From: Syntrophus sp. PtaU1.Bin005
Lineage (GTDB): Bacteria; Desulfobacterota; Syntrophia; Syntrophales; Syntrophaceae
NCBI GenBank assembly: GCA_002067745.1
Contig: MVRU01000012.1
Location: forward strand, 1 to 49,125
Length of the DNA: 49,125 bases
Direction: 5' to 3'
Shown: piece after piece, positions 31,985 through 40,485 of the stretch
How positions within the stretch are numbered: position 1 is the first letter of the stretch
How the letters are laid out: every line of letters begins with the position of its first letter
Made by a program: the position numbers and the translations under genes
Notes under the pieces: model-generated
The model's database searches: none
Seen by the model: the letters and a program-made list of their open reading frames with translations, nothing else
What the model was told of the DNA's origin: nothing

Positions 31985-33019
31985 TCATTCCACCACGATG
32001 GAACTGACGGTTCTATCCCACCCGCTTCCCTGAAGACTCCAGACCCCTCCGGGGTTCGGGCCTGTCCGGGTATACGTCCGGCTCCGCCCTTTAAAACCGG
32101 GGTGCTGGTAGACAATGACCCGGTTGACGTTGGCTCCCATTTTCAGGCAGTTGATCCGGTCGTTCCACGTATCAGGCAGCCCCTCGGTCAGGGGGACCTT
32201 GGACAGGTCCTCAATCTGCTCACCCTTGTTCACGATCAGGCAGCTCGATAAGGAGAGGTTAAGGCACCGGGGGTTGTCGTAAAGGAACACCTGGTCGGGA
32301 AGGGGCGTCACAATAGGCAGTGGGGTTTCCGTATTCAGAATCTCAACCCGGACTCCCTCAAAGCGCACCTTGTTCTCCTTTGAATAGAAGTCGACCTCGG
32401 CAGGAAAATCCTGGGTTCCGGTGCCTGCCGAAACGACGAGTTCCAATGCCACAACAAATGTGTCACCGGCGGCAACCTGGATCTCGACGGAGCCTTCCGT
32501 TCGGTCCTTCTGGTAAATCTTCGGAGATGCACCGTTTCCCGATGCCGTTAAAAGGATCAACTCTGTTCCGGTTCGGTCGGCAGCGCTGGAAACCGTCATC
32601 TTCAACTGGGATTTTCCGGCCGCGGCCCGAGGGGTGATCACGACGCCGTCATAGGAGAGGCCGTAAAGCGTGATCCGGGCTTTGCCGCGGGAGGACCCGT
32701 TATGCCCTTTCTGGATGGTGAATAGAGTCGCCATCCAGGCCTGGTAGGATGCCTTCGACCCCGGTGATGCCTTGGCCATGGCCCGCAACGTTTTCAGGGA
32801 GGGGTCACTCTTGGCGGCACCGCTGTATTTCCGGCTGAAAAGGGAAGGATCGGGGCCAGCCGTACTGGAATCGTCAAAATCCGTGATCTGGAGAACAGCC
32901 CCTTTGTTGAGGGGAATCTCCCCGGAAGAGAGGCCCGCTTCAGGCAGGAGAAGGAAAACCGAAGCGGCGAGCAGGAGCGCCAGGGGCAGGAGGTTCTTTC
33001 TGAAAAGAGGGCTGTTCAT
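31985..33019 (-). CDS. exported protein with C-terminal beta/gamma-crystallin-like domain
   Basis: A 344-residue exported protein with a signal peptide (N-L-L-P-L-A-L-L-L-A-A-S-V-F-L-L-L-P). The middle (about 60-235) is beta-rich and unrecognised. The last 100 residues look like a beta/gamma-crystallin or I36-type unit: V-F-L-Y-D-N-P-R-C near 245, D-R-I-N-C-L-K-M, V-I-V-Y-Q-H-P-G-F-K-G-R-S and D-R-T-V-S-S-I-V. Microbial members often bind calcium through paired N/D-N/D-x-x-S/T-S sites. Here D-R-T-V-S-S fits one half and D-R-I-N-C is a degenerate second. It converges on yjbQ. Role unknown. Confidence 0.78.
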   Translation of the reverse strand: MNSPLFRKNLLPLALLLAASVFLLLPEAGLSSGEIPLNKGAVLQITDFDDSSTAGPDPSLFSRKYSGAAKSDPSLKTLRAMAKASPGSKASYQAWMATLFTIQKGHNGSSRGKARITLYGLSYDGVVITPRAAAGKSQLKMTVSSAADRTGTELILLTASGNGASPKIYQKDRTEGSVEIQVAAGDTFVVALELVVSAGTGTQDFPAEVDFYSKENKVRFEGVRVEILNTETPLPIVTPLPDQVFLYDNPRCLNLSLSSCLIVNKGEQIEDLSKVPLTEGLPDTWNDRINCLKMGANVNRVIVYQHPGFKGRSRTYTRTGPNPGGVWSLQGSGWDRTVSSIVVE

Positions 33020-33088
33020 GATCTCGTTCCACCGGATGACTCGTCACGGCCATTGAGCTGTTGATGTTTACAGGGCGGGAGCATCCAG

Positions 33089-34081
33089 CTATGCCGGGAT
33101 GGAGATGCGGATGGTTCCCCCCCGACCGAGGATGTCGTGCAGATGGATGTACCCCTGGAGGATGTTGTCGCCGTTCACGATGGCAAGGGCGGTGATTTCG
33201 TCCCTCTGCATGAACTCGACCGTCCGGGCGATCGTCCAGTCGTCCCGTATTGTTTTGGGCGAGCGGGTCATGATCTCGTCGATCGGCAGATCGGAGATGG
33301 AGATGCCTTTGCGAACCAGCCGGCGGACGTCACCATCCGTCATGATTCCCAGGAGGCGATTCTGCCGGTCGGTGACCAGGACAAAACCCTTGTTTCTTTC
33401 GTCGAGAACGGAGAGGGCTTCAAGGGAGGGGGTTCCGGTGACCACCATGGGAATATCAGGGCCGCTGATCATGACATCCCGGACTTTTGCCCGCAGGCGC
33501 TGTCCCAGACTTCCGCCGGGATGAAATTTATAGAAATCTTTTTCGCTGAACTTGTGCTTGTCGATCAGGGCGACGGCCAGGGCGTCTCCCATGGCGAGCG
33601 AGGCCGTGGAGCTGGACGTGGGGGCCAGTCCAAAGGGGCAGGCTTCGCGTTCCACACCCACATCGATCACGGCGTTGCTGGCGCGGGCCATCGTTGAGGA
33701 GGGATTGCCGGTAAAGGAGATCACCGGCGCACCGATCTTCCGGATGCTGCTGAGAAGGCGGTTCACCTCATCCGTTTCCCCGCTGTTCGAGATAGCCAGT
33801 ACGACGTCGTCTTTCGTGACGATTCCAAGATCTCCGTGAAGGCCTTCAACAGGATGAAGGAACAGGGCCTGTGTGCCGGTGCTGGTCATTGTGGCGACAA
33901 TCTTTTTCCCGATCAGCCCCGATTTCCCGATGCCGGTGACAATCACACGCCCGGTGGAGCGGTAGATGATGTCCACCGCCCTGGAAAAATTTTCGTCCAG
34001 TCTCCCGATGAGCTGCAGGATGCTCTCCGCTTCAACCCGGAGCACTTCCTCCGCCCGGACAATCGCCTGATCCTTCCGCAT
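33089..34081 (-). CDS. kdsD: arabinose-5-phosphate isomerase (KdsD/KpsF)
   Basis: A 330-residue isomerase that converts ribulose 5-phosphate to arabinose 5-phosphate, the first committed precursor of Kdo in lipopolysaccharide. The N-terminal SIS domain has V-T-G-I-G-K-S-G-L-I-G-K-K near residue 50, H-P-V-E-G-L-H-G-D-L-G near 77, and S-N-S-G-E-T-D-E near 98, with T-S-S-S-T-A near 150. Two CBS domains occupy about 205-325 (T-D-G-D-V-R-R near 250). The layout and length match KdsD. It is a single gene here; the rest of Kdo synthesis is not in the window. Confidence 0.92.
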   Translation of the reverse strand: MRKDQAIVRAEEVLRVEAESILQLIGRLDENFSRAVDIIYRSTGRVIVTGIGKSGLIGKKIVATMTSTGTQALFLHPVEGLHGDLGIVTKDDVVLAISNSGETDEVNRLLSSIRKIGAPVISFTGNPSSTMARASNAVIDVGVEREACPFGLAPTSSSTASLAMGDALAVALIDKHKFSEKDFYKFHPGGSLGQRLRAKVRDVMISGPDIPMVVTGTPSLEALSVLDERNKGFVLVTDRQNRLLGIMTDGDVRRLVRKGISISDLPIDEIMTRSPKTIRDDWTIARTVEFMQRDEITALAIVNGDNILQGYIHLHDILGRGGTIRISIPA

Positions 34082-34247
34082 TGTTCTATCGCCCTGCCTT
34101 AAAAATTTGGACTATAACCGTTAAGCAGCCGCTTTGGTATCAGAAAAAAAATGGCATGACAAGAATGAATATGATCCCGGCGGAAATCTCATCGGCCTTC
34201 TTCGGGTGGGCTTCCATCACGAAGCGGGCAGATTCCTTCGGTCACAC

Positions 34248-34277
34248 AAAAGGGCGGGACCCGAAGATCCCGCCCTT
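34248..34277 (-). terminator. intrinsic terminator after the VPLPA-CTERM gene
   Basis: A perfect 10-bp stem (AAGGGCGGGA at 34250-34259 with TCCCGCCCTT at 34268-34277) is followed on the minus strand by a short T run (TTTTGTGTG). It lies 30 bases after the stop codon. Confidence 0.75.
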
Positions 34278-34306
34278 GAGCGGAAAAGATGAGAAGAACG
34301 CGGCCT

Positions 34307-34969
34307 TTATCTGAAGAGTTTCCTTCTCAGTCCAACCAGCCCTGCCAGCCCGGAACCGAAGAGCCACAGAGCGGCGGGAAGGGGAACCGGGGCGACATCC
34401 ACCACACCGACCGTCAGGCCATGCCAGCCCTCGCTGGTGTGGGTGAAGGTGATCGAATCATAGGTGCCGGCCATTTGAAGGACCCCGTGAACCTCACCGC
34501 TTCCATAGAATCCTTTCTTGTCGCTATCCATGACAGGGGTGCCGTTGCCCCAATAACCTCGTCCATAGCTGAGGAACTCAATCTCATTTTCAAATCTGGG
34601 ACGATTACCGTTCCAGCTCACCAGGGCGAGCAGGGGATTTGTCACCGATTGCGAAAAGGTGATCGTTACGCTTCCGCTGCTGCTTAATGCGATGATGTCG
34701 GAGGCAGGAGGAGCGTTTTCAACGGTTGCGCTGAGATAGGGCGTGGCAGGGTTCCAGTAATTTGTCCCACCGCTGGTCTGGGCGAAGGAGTAAGCGCCGC
34801 TGAATGTCACGTCGACGGTTTCCGAACCGATGTTCATCGTTCCCGTCACCGTCCCGGGGCCTGATGCCGCCCAATCCGTCCAGTACACCGTGCCGGCCTG
34901 GGCAGCGGAAACGGACAGGATCAGGATCAGGAATAAAACGGTCCCGAACAGCAATTTTTTCATCTTCAT
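34307..34969 (-). CDS. VPLPA-CTERM sorting-domain protein
   Basis: A 220-residue exported protein. The N-terminus is a signal peptide (L-L-F-G-T-V-L-F-L-I-L-I-L-S-V-S-A-A-Q-A). The C-terminus is the exosortase-type sorting signal V-P-L-P-A-A, a hydrophobic helix (L-W-L-F-G-S-G-L-A-G-L-V-G-L), and a basic R-R-K-L-F-R tail. Such proteins are cut and moved to the surface by an exosortase, usually alongside exopolysaccharide. The mature part is Gly/Ser/Thr- and aromatic-rich with no recognised enzyme motif. The ATG at 34969 is favoured because GGAGGG sits best for it among three close ATGs. No exosortase gene is in the window. Confidence 0.82.
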   Translation of the reverse strand: MKMKKLLFGTVLFLILILSVSAAQAGTVYWTDWAASGPGTVTGTMNIGSETVDVTFSGAYSFAQTSGGTNYWNPATPYLSATVENAPPASDIIALSSSGSVTITFSQSVTNPLLALVSWNGNRPRFENEIEFLSYGRGYWGNGTPVMDSDKKGFYGSGEVHGVLQMAGTYDSITFTHTSEGWHGLTVGVVDVAPVPLPAALWLFGSGLAGLVGLRRKLFR

Positions 34970-35169
34970 CATTCCCTCCTTGATCGTGGTTAACGATTCA
35001 TTCCTTAAAAAAATACTCACCGGATCTCTTTGGTGTCATATACAACAGAATCCCGGTCTCTACCATTCGGGAGAACCCTGATTTTTGACTTCAGAAAATC
35101 TTACGTCGGTTGAAATATCTTAGACCCTGCATGAGGAAAAAAGGGGAATGGCCGGGAGCAGGGGCAATG

Positions 35170-35183
35170 AATGATCGATCATT
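35170..35183. promoter_or_regulatory. 14-base palindrome, possible operator
   Basis: AATGATCGATCATT is a perfect palindrome at the upstream edge of the rubrerythrin promoter. Together with the next inverted repeat (TAGCATC at 35188-35194, GATGCTA at 35201-35207) it brackets the -35 and spacer. The sequences do not match a regulator box I can name with confidence. Confidence 0.4.
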
Positions 35184-35211
35184 GCTTTAGCATCCGGGTT
35201 GATGCTATATA
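35182..35211 (+). promoter_or_regulatory. promoter for the rubrerythrin gene
   Basis: TTGCTT (35182-35187) and TATATA (35206-35211) are 18 bases apart. The start codon is about 130 bases downstream, leaving a long leader. The spacer holds the 7-base inverted repeat TAGCATC/GATGCTA. Confidence 0.4.
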
Positions 35212-35342
35212 GTCCACACGTAAATGTTTCCCTGTTGCGGAAGTCGCCGGGGGCAGAACATTGCCCGGGGCTCTTTGCTTCCGGAGGGATCCGGTCTTGA
35301 ACAGATCCAGAACATCTTGAAATCAGCGAGGAGGATACAGGA

Positions 35343-35840
35343 ATGACTAAAACGGAGGAATGCTTGATGGAGGCGTTTGCCGGCGAGTCCCAGGCAAATC
35401 GAAAGTACCTGGCTTTTGCGGCAAAGGCGGATCAGGAGGGATATGCACAGATTGCCAGGCTGTTCCGAGCTGCGGCCGAAGCCGAAACGATTCATGCCCA
35501 TAATCATTTGCGGGCGCTCAAGGGCATCCGCGGAACGCGGGAAAATCTGGAGGAGGCTATTGCCGGGGAGGGGCACGAGTTCAAGGAAATGTACCCCGGA
35601 ATGATTGATGCGGCCAAAGCTGAGGGCAATGCGGAGGCGGAACGGACATTCGTCTATGCCAATGAGGTAGAAAAGGTCCATCACCGCCTGTACGAGGAGG
35701 CCCTGACCGGCATGGGCAGCGAAAGGGAAAGTTATTCCTACTACGTTTGTCCCGTCTGCGGCTACACCGTGGGGAGCGAGGCGCCGGAGACCTGCCCGGT
35801 CTGTGGGGCCAAGGGAAAAGTCTTCAAGAAGATCGATTGA
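35343..35840 (+). CDS. rbr: rubrerythrin
   Basis: A 165-residue peroxide-detoxifying protein with a diiron ferritin-like domain and a C-terminal rubredoxin-type centre. The iron ligands appear as A-F-A-G-E-S-Q-A-N near residue 13, A-E-A-E-T-I-H-A-H-N-H near 46, and E-V-E-K-V-H-H near 107. The rubredoxin part is C-P-V-C-G-Y-T and C-P-V-C-G-A. It reduces hydrogen peroxide with electrons from reduced rubredoxin or NADH-linked partners and protects anaerobes from oxygen. It has its own terminator and a possible operator region upstream. Confidence 0.93.
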   Translation: MTKTEECLMEAFAGESQANRKYLAFAAKADQEGYAQIARLFRAAAEAETIHAHNHLRALKGIRGTRENLEEAIAGEGHEFKEMYPGMIDAAKAEGNAEAERTFVYANEVEKVHHRLYEEALTGMGSERESYSYYVCPVCGYTVGSEAPETCPVCGAKGKVFKKID

Positions 35841-35882
35841 AACCGGGAATCGGTGCCATACTGATTTTCAGCATCTTTAAGG

Positions 35883-35936
35883 AGATCCGCCCGGCGGTTT
35901 CTGAAGGGTTTCTGCTGCCGGGCGGATCTTTTCTTT
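35883..35936 (+). terminator. intrinsic terminator after rubrerythrin
   Basis: A perfect 13-bp stem (35883-35895 with 35917-35929), a 21-base loop and a T-rich end (TTTTCTTT). It ends only 19 bases ahead of the next start codon. Confidence 0.8.
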
Positions 35937-35955
35937 AAAGCGGATACGCTGCGCT

Positions 35956-37554
35956 ATGCTGACAGACATTCTGACCTTGTGCGTCGGGCTGGTTTTGTTC
36001 CTCTTCGGGATGATGAAGCTGAGCGAGTCCGTGCAGGAATTGTTCACCTCGCGGATACGCAGCTATATCCGTTTTGCCGTGGAAAGGCCCCTCCACGGTC
36101 TGCTGACCGGAATGATCGCCACGGCGCTTTTTCAGAGCAGTTCCGCCACGACTCTCCTGGCGATCGGCATGGTCAATGCGGGGTTGATCAGTTTTTATTC
36201 CTCCCTCGGGACCATTCTGGGAGCCGATATCGGGACGACGCTGACGGTGCAGCTCGTCGTCTGGAAGTTCACCGCCCTGTCGCCGGCTTTTGTCGTTCTG
36301 GGGGGCGGGCTCTGGGTATTTGGGAAAGAGACCTGGAAATCCGTCGGGGAATCCATCTTTCACTTCGGAATGATTTTTTTCGGGCTGAGCCTTGCCACCA
36401 CGGCGACAGCCCCCCTTCAAAATCATCCCTCCTTCATCCACCTGTTTCAGGAATCGAAAAATCCCCTCCTGGGGGTCTTGGTGGGAGCGGCATTCACGGG
36501 GCTGGTTCATGCCTCGGCAATACCCATCAGCATGCTGGTTATCCTGGCCCAGCAGGGTGCGATGAACATAGAAAACGCCCTGCCGATCGTGATCGGCGCC
36601 AACATCGGGACGACCGTTACCGCCCTGATGGCGGGCTCCTTAGCGGGAGTCAGCGGAAGGCGAAGCGCTGTATCGCACCTCATTTTCAAGCTGACCGCCG
36701 CCGTTCTGAGCTTGGGCGCCCTGCCGGTCTTCATCGGGATTCTGAAGGACCTTTCCGCTGAGACGGCGCAGCAGATCGCCCTGGGCCATCTGATTTTCAA
36801 TATCCTGTTGGTGGTCTGTTTCATGTTTATCCTGAAGCCTTTTTCCCGGTTGATGGAAAAAATGATCCCCGGTGAAGAGGAAACCCTGCCGCTTTGGCCC
36901 CAGCACCTGGATGACGCCTGCCTGAACAATCCCGGAGAAGCCCTCCGCCTTGTAAAAAAAGAGCTGGCGCGGGAGGCTTTTCTGGCCAACCGGATGCTGA
37001 TGGAAAGCATGGCCCTGTTTGATCGTTATGAACCAATCAGGCAGAAGAACATCCTTTACATGGAGCTGGTCGTTGACAATATCCGGCGGGAAGTGGTCGA
37101 ATACCTGTCGAAGTTGTCTTCGAAAGATCTTTCGCCCCAGATGTCCCGGCGGCTGTTCAATTACACGGCCATGGTCGATGATATCGAGCGGATTGCCGAT
37201 CATGCCGTCAATATTGTGGAAATTGCGAGAAACCGACACAAGAGAAACATCCCCGTCACCGTGGAGGGAAGTGTGGAATTGCTCCATATCCGGCAGCTTG
37301 TTGAAGCGAACATGACGGATGCCATGGAGCTGATCTCCAGGCGCAATGAAGAATGCATCCGCGACATCACCTGCCGCGAGGCGCAGATCGATGTGGAAGT
37401 CAAGGAAGCCAGGGACCGCCACCTGATGCGTTTTCATCATCACCTCGCGGCGGCGGAATCAGGCCCCATCTTTGTGGAGCTGCTCATTCAATTGGAGAGG
37501 ATTTCCGATCACTGCCAGAATATTGCTGAATCTATCTGCGAACTGGAGGACTGA
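35956..37554 (+). CDS. Na+/phosphate cotransporter-like protein with PhoU-like tail
   Basis: A 532-residue membrane protein of the NptA/YjbB (Na/Pi cotransporter II-related) family. The transporter part has an inverted repeat: Q-S-S-S-A-T-T at 60-66 with G-A-D-I-G-T-T-L-T at 89-97, then H-A-S-A-I-P-I-S and G-A-N-I-G-T-T-V-T in the second half. About eight to nine membrane segments are visible up to residue 300. The C-terminal 230 residues are helical and PhoU-like (D-D-I-E-R-I-A-D-H-A and L-E-R-I-S-D-H-C). The second QSS motif is replaced by HAS. E. coli YjbB promotes phosphate export, so direction is uncertain. No clear ribosome binding site. It starts right behind the rubrerythrin terminator. 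Confidence 0.88.
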   Translation: MLTDILTLCVGLVLFLFGMMKLSESVQELFTSRIRSYIRFAVERPLHGLLTGMIATALFQSSSATTLLAIGMVNAGLISFYSSLGTILGADIGTTLTVQLVVWKFTALSPAFVVLGGGLWVFGKETWKSVGESIFHFGMIFFGLSLATTATAPLQNHPSFIHLFQESKNPLLGVLVGAAFTGLVHASAIPISMLVILAQQGAMNIENALPIVIGANIGTTVTALMAGSLAGVSGRRSAVSHLIFKLTAAVLSLGALPVFIGILKDLSAETAQQIALGHLIFNILLVVCFMFILKPFSRLMEKMIPGEEETLPLWPQHLDDACLNNPGEALRLVKKELAREAFLANRMLMESMALFDRYEPIRQKNILYMELVVDNIRREVVEYLSKLSSKDLSPQMSRRLFNYTAMVDDIERIADHAVNIVEIARNRHKRNIPVTVEGSVELLHIRQLVEANMTDAMELISRRNEECIRDITCREAQIDVEVKEARDRHLMRFHHHLAAAESGPIFVELLIQLERISDHCQNIAESICELED

Positions 37555-37696
37555 CGCCCGGCAAACCCCTTGACCCACCGGTAATCCCTGTGGTAGTTTT
37601 CCAGGAAGCTTAACGGTTTATTTATTCAAAAGATCGCGGGAATGTCCTGTCTGCCCGCATGGAACTTATCAACCCGTCGCACCAGGAGGCCGGTCT

Positions 37697-38215
37697 ATGG
37701 AAGAACGTTTAAATGCATTGAACATCGCTTTGAAAAACGAATCCAATGAGAGAGAATTTTATCTGAAAAATGCTGAACGAACCCTGAATCCGCTGGGAAA
37801 GGCCATGTTCACGCAGATTGCCGATGAAGAGCTGGAGCACTACGAAAGGCTCAAGGAACTGCATGACCGCTGGTCCAAGGAAGGAAAATGGCCGGAAACG
37901 CTTCCTCTCAAAGTCAAAAAAACTTCCGTGAAAAACGTTTTGAACAATGTCATCAAAGCCGTTTCCCAGATGCCCGAAGGGGACGATGATGACCGCAAGG
38001 CCCTTCAGACGGCCATTGAATTTGAAGCCAGGGGGGCAACCTTTTATGCCCGCCTTCGCGATCAGGTGTCCGATCCCCGGGAAAAGGCCTTTTTCGATCT
38101 TCTGGCCTCGATTGAACAGGAGCATTACAGTTCCCTGAAGGACACCGAGCAATACCTGACGAATCCCGCGGCCTGGTACCAGGAAAAGGAGCGGTCCGGG
38201 CTGGACGGCGCCTGA
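37697..38215 (+). CDS. ferritin-like (rubrerythrin-family) diiron protein
   Basis: A 172-residue ferritin-like protein of the rubrerythrin group that lacks a rubredoxin centre. Diiron ligands appear in two repeats: N-E-S-N-E-R-E-F-Y near residue 15 with A-D-E-E-L-E-H-Y near 45, then I-E-F-E-A-R-G-A-T-F-Y near 105 with S-I-E-Q-E-H-Y near 140. Members act in peroxide or iron handling. GGAGG lies upstream of the ATG. It follows the Na/Pi gene by 142 bases and shares strand with rubrerythrin, which fits a small oxygen-defence neighbourhood. Confidence 0.85.
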   Translation: MEERLNALNIALKNESNEREFYLKNAERTLNPLGKAMFTQIADEELEHYERLKELHDRWSKEGKWPETLPLKVKKTSVKNVLNNVIKAVSQMPEGDDDDRKALQTAIEFEARGATFYARLRDQVSDPREKAFFDLLASIEQEHYSSLKDTEQYLTNPAAWYQEKERSGLDGA

Positions 38216-38226
38216 GGCGGGAAATT

Positions 38227-40224
38227 TCATGCCGGGGGAGGCGCAGGGCTTTCCCCGGCTTCATGTTCCAGAGCTTCCATCTTCGAGGAAAGCTCCTCCC
38301 AGTCCCGGTAGGATTGCTCCAGGTTCCGGCTGACGGCATGCAGTTCCTGCCGGAGCGTCTTCAGCTGCTCGGGGTTTCGATAGATATCCGGCGCGCAGAG
38401 GGTCGTTTCCAGCCCCCCCTTCTTTTCCTCCAGGGACATGATCGACCCTTCCAGGTTTGCCAGCTCTTTTTTCAGGGCGCTGCGGACTTTCGAGAGGCGG
38501 TTCCGCTCTTCCGCCTCAAGGCGCCGAAGCTCTTTCCTCAGAAATTTTCCGCCTTTGCCGGGATCAATGGGGTCAGCCGCTCTTTCCGCGGACGGCGAGG
38601 CTCCGGAACCGCCTAAAGCCTCCTGCCGTTTTGCAATAAAATAAGAGTAATTGCCCTTGTATTCGAAAGCCCGGCCATCCCGGATTTCGATGACCCGATT
38701 GACCAGGCGGTCCAGAAAATACCGGTCGTGGGAAACGAGGATCACGGTTCCTGTATAATCCAGCAGGGCTTCCTGAAAGATATCCCGCGTTTTCATATCG
38801 AGGTGATTGGTCGGTTCGTCAAGAATCAGGAGATTGGCGTCCTGCATGAGGATCTTCAGCAGGGCAAGGCGGGATTTTTCGCCGCCGGACAGGACCGCGA
38901 CCGGCTTGTAGATGTCGTCGCCGGAAAAGAGAAAGGCCCCGAGGAGATTCCGCTTTTCCTGGTCGGTGCACCGGGTGGAAATGCTGCTGACATCTTCCAG
39001 GATGGTCCGGTCGTAATTGAGATTTTCGGCATTTTCCTGGGAGAAGAAGGAGAGCTTGACGTGCAGGCCATAGAGGACTTCTCCTGCGTCAGGCTCTTCA
39101 ACCCGGCTCAGAAGCCGGGAGAGGGTAGATTTTCCAGCCCCGTTGATGCCCACGAGCGCCACTTTTTCGCCACGGGTGATGGTGAAAGACAGATCGGAAA
39201 AGATGTTGTTTTTTCCGTAGCTTTTGGACAACCCGCGCAGGATGATCACATCGCGGCCGCTGGGTGGGCAGGAGGGAAAGGCGATCCGGACGGTCTTTTT
39301 TGCTCCTGACGACTGGATCAGCTCCACCTTTTCGAGCATTTTCAGCCGGCTCTGGACCTGGGCCGCCTTGGTGGCCTTGTAACGGAACCGTTCGACAAAT
39401 TCCTGAATCTTCCTGATTTCCACCTTCTGGCTTTCCATCTCCTTCAATAGGGCCAGACGCCTTTTCTCCTTTTCTTCAAGATAAAAGGAATAGTTACCTT
39501 TGTAGAGCGATATTTTTCCCAGAGAAAGGTCGGCGGTTACGGTCGTGATCTTGTCGAGAAAGGTGCGGTCATGGGAAACCGTGATCAGCGTTCCGGGATA
39601 ATCCCGGAGATAGCTCTCCAGCCATTCCATGCTCTCCGTATCCAGGTGATTGGTCGGTTCGTCCAGGAGCATGACATCGGGACGTGCCAGCAGGATGACG
39701 GCGAGGAGGATCCGCATTTTCCAGCCTCCGGAAAATTCCAGGCAGTTTTTTTCAAAATCCGAGTCCCGGAATCCGAAGCCGTGAAGCACCTGCCTGGCGC
39801 GGGCTTCGAAGGCATAGCCGTCCCGGGTCTGGAACGCGGCCATGGCCTGTTCGTAAGTCTTCAGTAACGCCCCGTGATCGGGGCTGTCGGGCGCACAGAG
39901 GGAGACCTGTTCCTCGCAGGTTTTCAGGGTGGCTTCAAGATCGGACAATCCGCTTCGCTTTTTCAGAAAATCCAGGATATTGAGGGATTCCAGTTCGACA
40001 AGATCCTGGGGAAGGTAGCCGAGCGTGGTGTTCCTGCGGTCAATCATCTCGATGCTGCCGCCGTCCAGTTCCTGAACTCCCGCGATGGCGCGCAGCAGGG
40101 TCGTCTTGCCCGCACCGTTGTCTCCCACCAGACCGATCCGGCTGCGCGGGGTAATGGTCCAGGTCACATCGTCAAAGATCACCCGTTTGCCAAAGGAAAG
40201 AAAAATATGCTTCAAGGATATCAA
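38227..40224 (-). CDS. ABC-F family ATPase (Uup/YheS-like)
   Basis: A 665-residue soluble protein with two ATP-binding cassettes and no membrane segments, as in ABC-F proteins that act on the ribosome. Cassette one has G-D-N-G-A-G-K-T-T and the signature L-E-F-S-G-G-W-K-M-R with D-E-P-T-N-H-L-D. Cassette two has G-I-N-G-A-G-K-S-T and V-L-S-G-G-E-K-S-R with D-E-P-T-N-H-L-D. Between them is the charged linker (P-site tRNA-interaction motif region). The C-terminus is a coiled coil of about 90 residues, as in Uup and YheS. It converges on the ferritin-like gene and diverges from ftsY. Which subgroup it belongs to needs a tree. Confidence 0.92.
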   Translation of the reverse strand: MISLKHIFLSFGKRVIFDDVTWTITPRSRIGLVGDNGAGKTTLLRAIAGVQELDGGSIEMIDRRNTTLGYLPQDLVELESLNILDFLKKRSGLSDLEATLKTCEEQVSLCAPDSPDHGALLKTYEQAMAAFQTRDGYAFEARARQVLHGFGFRDSDFEKNCLEFSGGWKMRILLAVILLARPDVMLLDEPTNHLDTESMEWLESYLRDYPGTLITVSHDRTFLDKITTVTADLSLGKISLYKGNYSFYLEEKEKRRLALLKEMESQKVEIRKIQEFVERFRYKATKAAQVQSRLKMLEKVELIQSSGAKKTVRIAFPSCPPSGRDVIILRGLSKSYGKNNIFSDLSFTITRGEKVALVGINGAGKSTLSRLLSRVEEPDAGEVLYGLHVKLSFFSQENAENLNYDRTILEDVSSISTRCTDQEKRNLLGAFLFSGDDIYKPVAVLSGGEKSRLALLKILMQDANLLILDEPTNHLDMKTRDIFQEALLDYTGTVILVSHDRYFLDRLVNRVIEIRDGRAFEYKGNYSYFIAKRQEALGGSGASPSAERAADPIDPGKGGKFLRKELRRLEAEERNRLSKVRSALKKELANLEGSIMSLEEKKGGLETTLCAPDIYRNPEQLKTLRQELHAVSRNLEQSYRDWEELSSKMEALEHEAGESPAPPPA

Positions 40225-40285
40225 AATAGAGCCCCTTTGTTCCGCCGGCCCAGCCGGTCCTCAATGCTTCCCCGTTAATCAGAAT

Positions 40286-40325
40286 TTCCAGAAAATTACA
40301 ACTCTTGAAATGTATTTTCCTGGAA
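40286..40325. repeat. imperfect inverted repeat in the ABC-F/ftsY spacer
   Basis: TTCCAGAAAAT (40286-40296) and ATTTTCCTGGAA (40314-40325) pair with one bulged base, and flanking TACA/TGTA extend the symmetry. It lies just upstream of the ftsY -35 box and in the ABC-F leader, so it could be an operator or a leader hairpin. Confidence 0.4.
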
Positions 40326-40332
40326 TTTTACA

Positions 40333-40360
40333 TTGACAAGGCGATGATCCTCTGTATAAC
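40333..40360 (+). promoter_or_regulatory. sigma-70 promoter reading towards ftsY
   Basis: TTGACA (40333-40338), a 16-base spacer and TATAAC (40355-40360). Start of transcription would be about 40367, leaving a leader of about 230 bases ahead of ftsY. Confidence 0.65.
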
Positions 40361-40485
40361 AGCCAAGGTGCCGCGGCCGTTTCCGCCGTGCCGGGTCCGA
40401 CAGCACCATAAGATGGCCGTGAGGGGGATAATAGTCAATAGGCGAAATATTCCGGTTACCAGTTAAGGGGAACAGCAGGGCATGC

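Larger units (their letters stand above)
34970..35342. other. gap between divergent VPLPA-CTERM and rubrerythrin genes
   Basis: No gene is supported. The right half holds the rubrerythrin promoter and two palindromes (35170-35211). The left half should hold the promoter of the minus-strand gene; nothing there stands out. Confidence 0.5.
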
